A DNA stretch of 64,000 nucleotides from Clavelina lepadiformis (Eukaryota; Chordata; Ascidiacea; Aplousobranchia; Clavelinidae): positions 7,132,501 to 7,196,500 of the forward strand of contig NC_135243.1 in the NCBI RefSeq assembly GCF_947623445.1, given 5' to 3'. Position 1 is the first letter of the stretch. Every line of letters starts with the position of its first letter. The notes under the pieces were generated by a model. It was not told where the DNA came from, did not search any database, and was given only the letters and a program-made list of their open reading frames with translations. Positions 59,600 through 64,000 of the stretch are shown here, piece after piece. The position numbers were made by a program, and so were the translations under genes.

Positions 59600-62150
59600 A
59601 TGATGTTGAAGGCAGTGTGTATACATCTCGGCATTGCACTTGCTCAGCTAAACGGCCAACAGATCAATAACGCCTACAGAAAAACTAACAGTGAGGTTAG
59701 AACAAGTAAAGTTCGGCAGCAGTGATATGATTGAAGGAGATCACGTACCTTCAGTAAACTCATCGCTAATTGTGTTGGTGGTTTGACAGACATCTTTTAA
59801 AGATTTTTCAAAAAGTGTTAAAGGAGATATTTCTAGTTTGAATTTGCTCTTTTAATTGGGGTATTACCTCAATTTGTTTCGAATTCGTAAGACTATAAGC
59901 TGACAGCTGAATGCAATTCATTAAAAAACAATATTATAATAAACTTTTGGGCTAACGTTATTGCTATCAAACCCGGCTGGATTGCTGATAAAATTTAAGC
60001 CAGAGGGAGGGTCTGAGAGACTTTCTTGGTCCTTGTAAAGAGAAACTTTATCATTATCAGCTCGAGCGTAGTCACAGTTAAAAATTGGAATCACATCACT
60101 CAGGCTGGCGTTCACATAATTCTTAATACGTTGCTAACAACGACACCGAGCTCAAGGCTGAGGAACAAGTGTTATGTCCATGGCATATAGAGTTCCACCG
60201 ACCTTCACCGTAAAGTGTGCTTATCAGTACCAAATATCGAAACTTAATTGTCAAATCATTAAATTATTCCGATGTTTTTGAATAATTTTCAAAATTGATT
60301 TGTGAATTTTAATTACTGCATTAGTTTTAAAAAGATATCAAGACATTACGAGAATTAGTGATTATTGTACCAAATTAGAACCAGTTACGTGACTTTGATT
60401 ATCCTATAGCGTTGGTAGAAAGATTTGATCAGTATACAGCACGACTTACCTTACCCATTTATCCATTAGTCTCCTGCCTAACAGCGGAACTTAGCAAAAT
60501 GACGCTGTCAAAGCCTTGAATTAAAATAAACAAATTAGTAAATGAAGCACGACTGTAATTAAGCTAATGTAACGTCATATAGGCTTTGCAATATTTATTG
60601 TGTGCAATCATATCCCGGAGCGATAGCCATATGTCGATTGTACGCATGTTTCACAATTAGCTATAAATTATTTATAATACCTCTAGCTTCACCGTGCACT
60701 GTTGATGGCGGTAACCGCGAATCACATATGTTGTTAAAATCGATGCAAACTGAATGAATATTTGATACGCCCAAGGACAGATTGGTTAAAAGCGGTTTAT
60801 TTTGTACCAGGGATTCATCTCCACCGACCACCGTTGAGTGTAAAGATTGTGAGGTCGTGCCATCGCCGACTAATGGAAATATGTTTTTAGTTACAGTAGT
60901 TCAAAACACGAATATGCTTTTATTTAAACTTGCCCAAGCTAACAAATGCGCCATTTAAATAGCAAATAATGGCTACACTAATAGCTGTTTGATATGTACC
61001 TATATAGAAAGCTTGGTAATAATGAAAGTCAGCGGTTTGTGTTGCTGGTGTGAGTCGTGACTTAAAGCATTCACAGTATGCGCGAAGGCTTCCGTTTTCT
61101 TGTTTTGGTTCGTTTTATATATAGCTGATAGTGACGTGGTAGCAAATGCCGGTCTTTAAATTGACAGCTTGCAATAAAGCAAAAAGCACTGCCTGTCGAA
61201 CGGGTGTTGAGGTTGCGTAGCTGATGCTTAGGTATGGAGCTAAAACATCGGTTCCATTTTATGTCGTCATAATAGCTACTAAGTGGTACTCGATTTTGAT
61301 TAGAACAGAAACAAAGCGCTCTTGAAGTTTTAAACGATGGGCGATAATCCTAGGTAGTAGCTGGCAGGCAGCAAGCAAACTCGATTACAAAATTTACGCT
61401 TTGGAAAGCTGTAGACAGGACTAGATTTAATGGGGTTCGTGGCCACCTGAATTGACAAGGTTAATTATACATTGTTGGTAAGCGCTTGTAACAAAATCAA
61501 ACTTAAACAAGCAATCAGTGAGATAAGCGGCATTTGAATTATTTTTACGTCAGTAATCAAAGCTAACTTAAAATATTGCCAATTCAATGCTTATGTTCAT
61601 TTGTCCATTACAAGGCATGTATTTCTATACTCCAGAGACGCGTGAAAGGGCGTTTCCTCTAGGGACATGACGTCACAAATTCTATTTTGCCCAGACACAG
61701 TTAAACTTGGGAGTCTAGATTTTTTTTCACAGTACCGTTATCAACCTTTCCTTTGAAACTTTCTCAAGCGGGCCGCTTAGACAAGGAGGTTTAGCGTCAC
61801 TCACATTTTTTTTGAGGAAATCGTCTTGCTATTGTAATTTGTTTAGTATGGCGCAGAGGAAAGAAATGAGGTTACTGTATAGTGTATAACAGACATGTGT
61901 CATCATCGGTACCGTGTGATATTACTCCTACCAGCTTAACCTAACTTAACCGTTGTAGACCATTTTATTCTAGCTTGGTGGGGATTTCGTACTACGCATT
62001 AGCTATAGTCGATCAGATTTCAGGCTGTTTAATTAGATTGGAATTTAAAAGTGTATTCTTCTGAAACGATAGGAGTGCTTGAAAACCTTGGTTTATTTCA
62101 TAAAATTATAGCTAGAATGAAGTTGTGTCAATTTTAGCTTTCAGAATCTG
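59600..62150. other. No recognisable coding region upstream of fascin
   Basis: AT-rich. It should contain the fascin promoter and any 5' UTR exon, but no start site can be placed by eye. Confidence 0.4.
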
Positions 62151-62185
62151 CTTTGCTTTCGGCCCTTTGAAAGAGTTGTATAAAA

Positions 62186-64000
62186 ATGGGTGAACTGAGT
62201 GAAGCCTTGCAATTCACTTTTGGTTTGATAAACTCCAGCAAAAAGTATCTTACGGCCGAAACCTTTGGCTTTAAAATCGCTGCCAGCGGTTCAAGTCTAA
62301 AAAAGAAACAAACTTGGAGTCTGGAGCAGCAAACAGACGGTTCAAGTGTATACTTCAAGGTAAGTTAGAATTAAAGTTTTGCACACGCGTTAATGTCGTC
62401 CATTAAAAATTTTGCCTCAATAATGTATGGGTAGGTTTACACACAGAAAACGCTTAAGTTAATTAGATATGGCGATAAATTCGGCCGTGTTTTATCGGCT
62501 TTTTACGCTTCATTTGACTGAAAGACCACAATCAGCGTTAGTTGTGATTAATACCGTTAGTTTTTGTTGATACTGTATCGCATTGGTTGGCGTTTTAGCC
62601 CCAAATATTCCGTTTATCGCTGCGCTTCGTGTTTGTAATTCGATTCAGTTTTCAGACTGTGACGTCATCGCTTCCTGTGTACCAAGACGATAACAGCTCA
62701 CAGCGGTTGATGAGATATTTATTGCACTTTTGCGCCAAATGTTGTCAAAATATGAATTGGCTGTTTTGCCTTTAGTGTGAACCGTGTATGGTCTGTAGAC
62801 TGGCCCATCGTGCTTTTCCAGGCCGCGTATTTCCGCTGAAAGTTTATTTTCCCGTTTTTTTCCAAATATGGCCTGACTTCACTTGATTGTCGTGTAATCA
62901 CAAATGCTTGACATTCGACAAAAAGCCTTTATCAAACCACTTTCATTTTCACCTTACGGCTAACAGACTGTAACCTATAAAAAGGGCATCTTCACCGTCT
63001 TATTATTACAGGACGCCGTGTTTGACTAACCATAAAGAATTATTAATTTCGCTTGACTATTAGTTCGGCGTAATAAACTTCTATAACCCCTAAGCGCATA
63101 ATAGGCGGAAGAGCGTCGCGTCGTCATGGATGACAGTAATTTTAAGTCTCTGTAATATAGAGTCTATATAGCATTCACTGTTTGCTCGTAATAACACTGT
63201 TTCCATTTCAATAAAAGAAAGTGTATTCAGCACTTAGGTTTTAATTTAACGCACCCTGCTGTTTTCGTATTCAGAGTTTTCTCGGGAGATACTTGGGAGC
63301 CGATAAAAATGGAAATGTCAGTTGTGACGCGGAAACGCCAGGAGACGAAAACGCGTTTCAAGTCGAGGCTACCACTGACGGACGCTGGGCGATAAAAAGT
63401 TCAAAATACGGGCGGTATTTTGGCGGTAGCGGTGACAATCTCTCTTGCTTCGAACAAAGCGTATCCCCGGCTTACCTATGGATGGTCCACTTGGCAATGC
63501 ATCCGCAGGTATGTTCTTTATTAAATCTTAATTGGATCTATTTTAGTTGCCGTTGTAATGTTATTCCAAGTCAATATTTGTACGGCTTGGAACGCCGTTG
63601 AATTATAATCATTAATTTAATTGGTAGCTGTGTCTGTCTGCTTGAACACGACACAACATCACTGCACGCATAATATACATGTAATATATTTGACCCGCTT
63701 GAGAGTTGAACCAATAACAGCGATCAATTTCAAAAGTTATTAATCGTTATTAATGCTCGTGTATTTACCCAGGTGAATATTTACAACATTCGCCGAAAAT
63801 GCTACGCGAACAACACCGACGACGCAGTACATATGACGAAACGCACCCCTTGGGGCGTGGATACCCTGATCACCCTCGTCTTCAAGGACAAGGGGTACGC
63901 TCTTGTCACATCCAACAACATGTATTTGGCGTCTGATGGGTCCCTGGAAAAAACATGCAGCGACAAGACATTGTTCACTATCGAGTTTTACGCCGGAAAG
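62186..64000 (+). CDS. FSCN: Fascin, actin-bundling protein, 5' part (three exons)
   Basis: Exons 62186-62359, 63275-63508 and 63773-64000 (open at the window end), all phase 0, giving 212 residues of about 490. Protein starts [18 protein letters not shown]. Clear fascin motifs: [70 protein letters not shown] and [10 protein letters not shown]. These cover beta-trefoil 1 and the start of trefoil 2. Fascin packs actin filaments into tight bundles in filopodia and microvilli. The serine in the SGSSLKKKQ segment matches the region of the human Ser39 PKC site, which controls actin binding. ATG context AAAATGG is good. Confidence 0.95.

Noticed and set aside
1-64000. CRISPR arrays, bacterial operons, intact tRNA or rRNA genes
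   Set aside because: Looked for by eye on both strands. None seen, as expected for animal nuclear DNA; the one tRNA-like sequence is better read as a SINE head.

Overview
The window is AT-rich, intron-dense animal DNA. Conserved neighbours can be identified from translated exons: a lysosomal-targeting enzyme (NAGPA), a GPI-transamidase subunit (PIGU) and fascin. Short introns, compact genes and small hAT-derived repeats fit an invertebrate deuterostome. A tunicate (ascidian) is my best guess, but that is inference and no marker here proves the species.

Layout. 11-2383 (+): the 3' six exons of NAGPA. 3901-7489 (-): a nine-exon secreted protein with four thrombospondin type-1 repeats, convergent with NAGPA; the two poly(A) signals lie about 50 bp apart. 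7.5-14.9 kb: no gene seen. 14.9-26.9 kb: a large inverted duplication, two near-identical 11-exon genes (A on +, B on -) facing tail to tail around a 4.7-kb spacer filled with a decayed hAT transposase, a hAT MITE and a deleted LINE fragment. 26.9-38.4 kb: mostly non-coding, with a two-exon C-type lectin gene, a 792-bp non-autonomous hAT element and a retroelement gag-like fossil. 38.5-47.4 kb: a second inverted duplication of the same gene family (C on -, D on +), now head to head, with a relic of a further copy in its 1.8-kb spacer. 49.9-56.1 kb (-): complete PIGU in 11 exons, with two hAT MITEs in its introns. 56.1-62.2 kb: repeats, including a SINE-like element, a gag-like fossil and a hAT MITE. 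62186-64000 (+): first three coding exons of fascin, cut by the window end.

The standout is the A/B/C/D family. These are secreted proteins of 626-637 residues (signal peptide, Lys/Ala/Tyr-rich helical segments with a recurring YKxxL/V motif, alternating with Cys/Tyr-rich modules). I do not recognise the family. Each gene has the same 11-exon plan and looks like an internal two-fold repeat. The four copies form two palindromes whose introns and promoters are also nearly identical, which points to recent duplication or continuing gene conversion, unless it is an assembly artefact. The codon choice (AAG, TAC, GTC, GCC, ACC) and strong TATA boxes suggest abundant expression of a structural, glandular or tunic-type product; that function is inference only.
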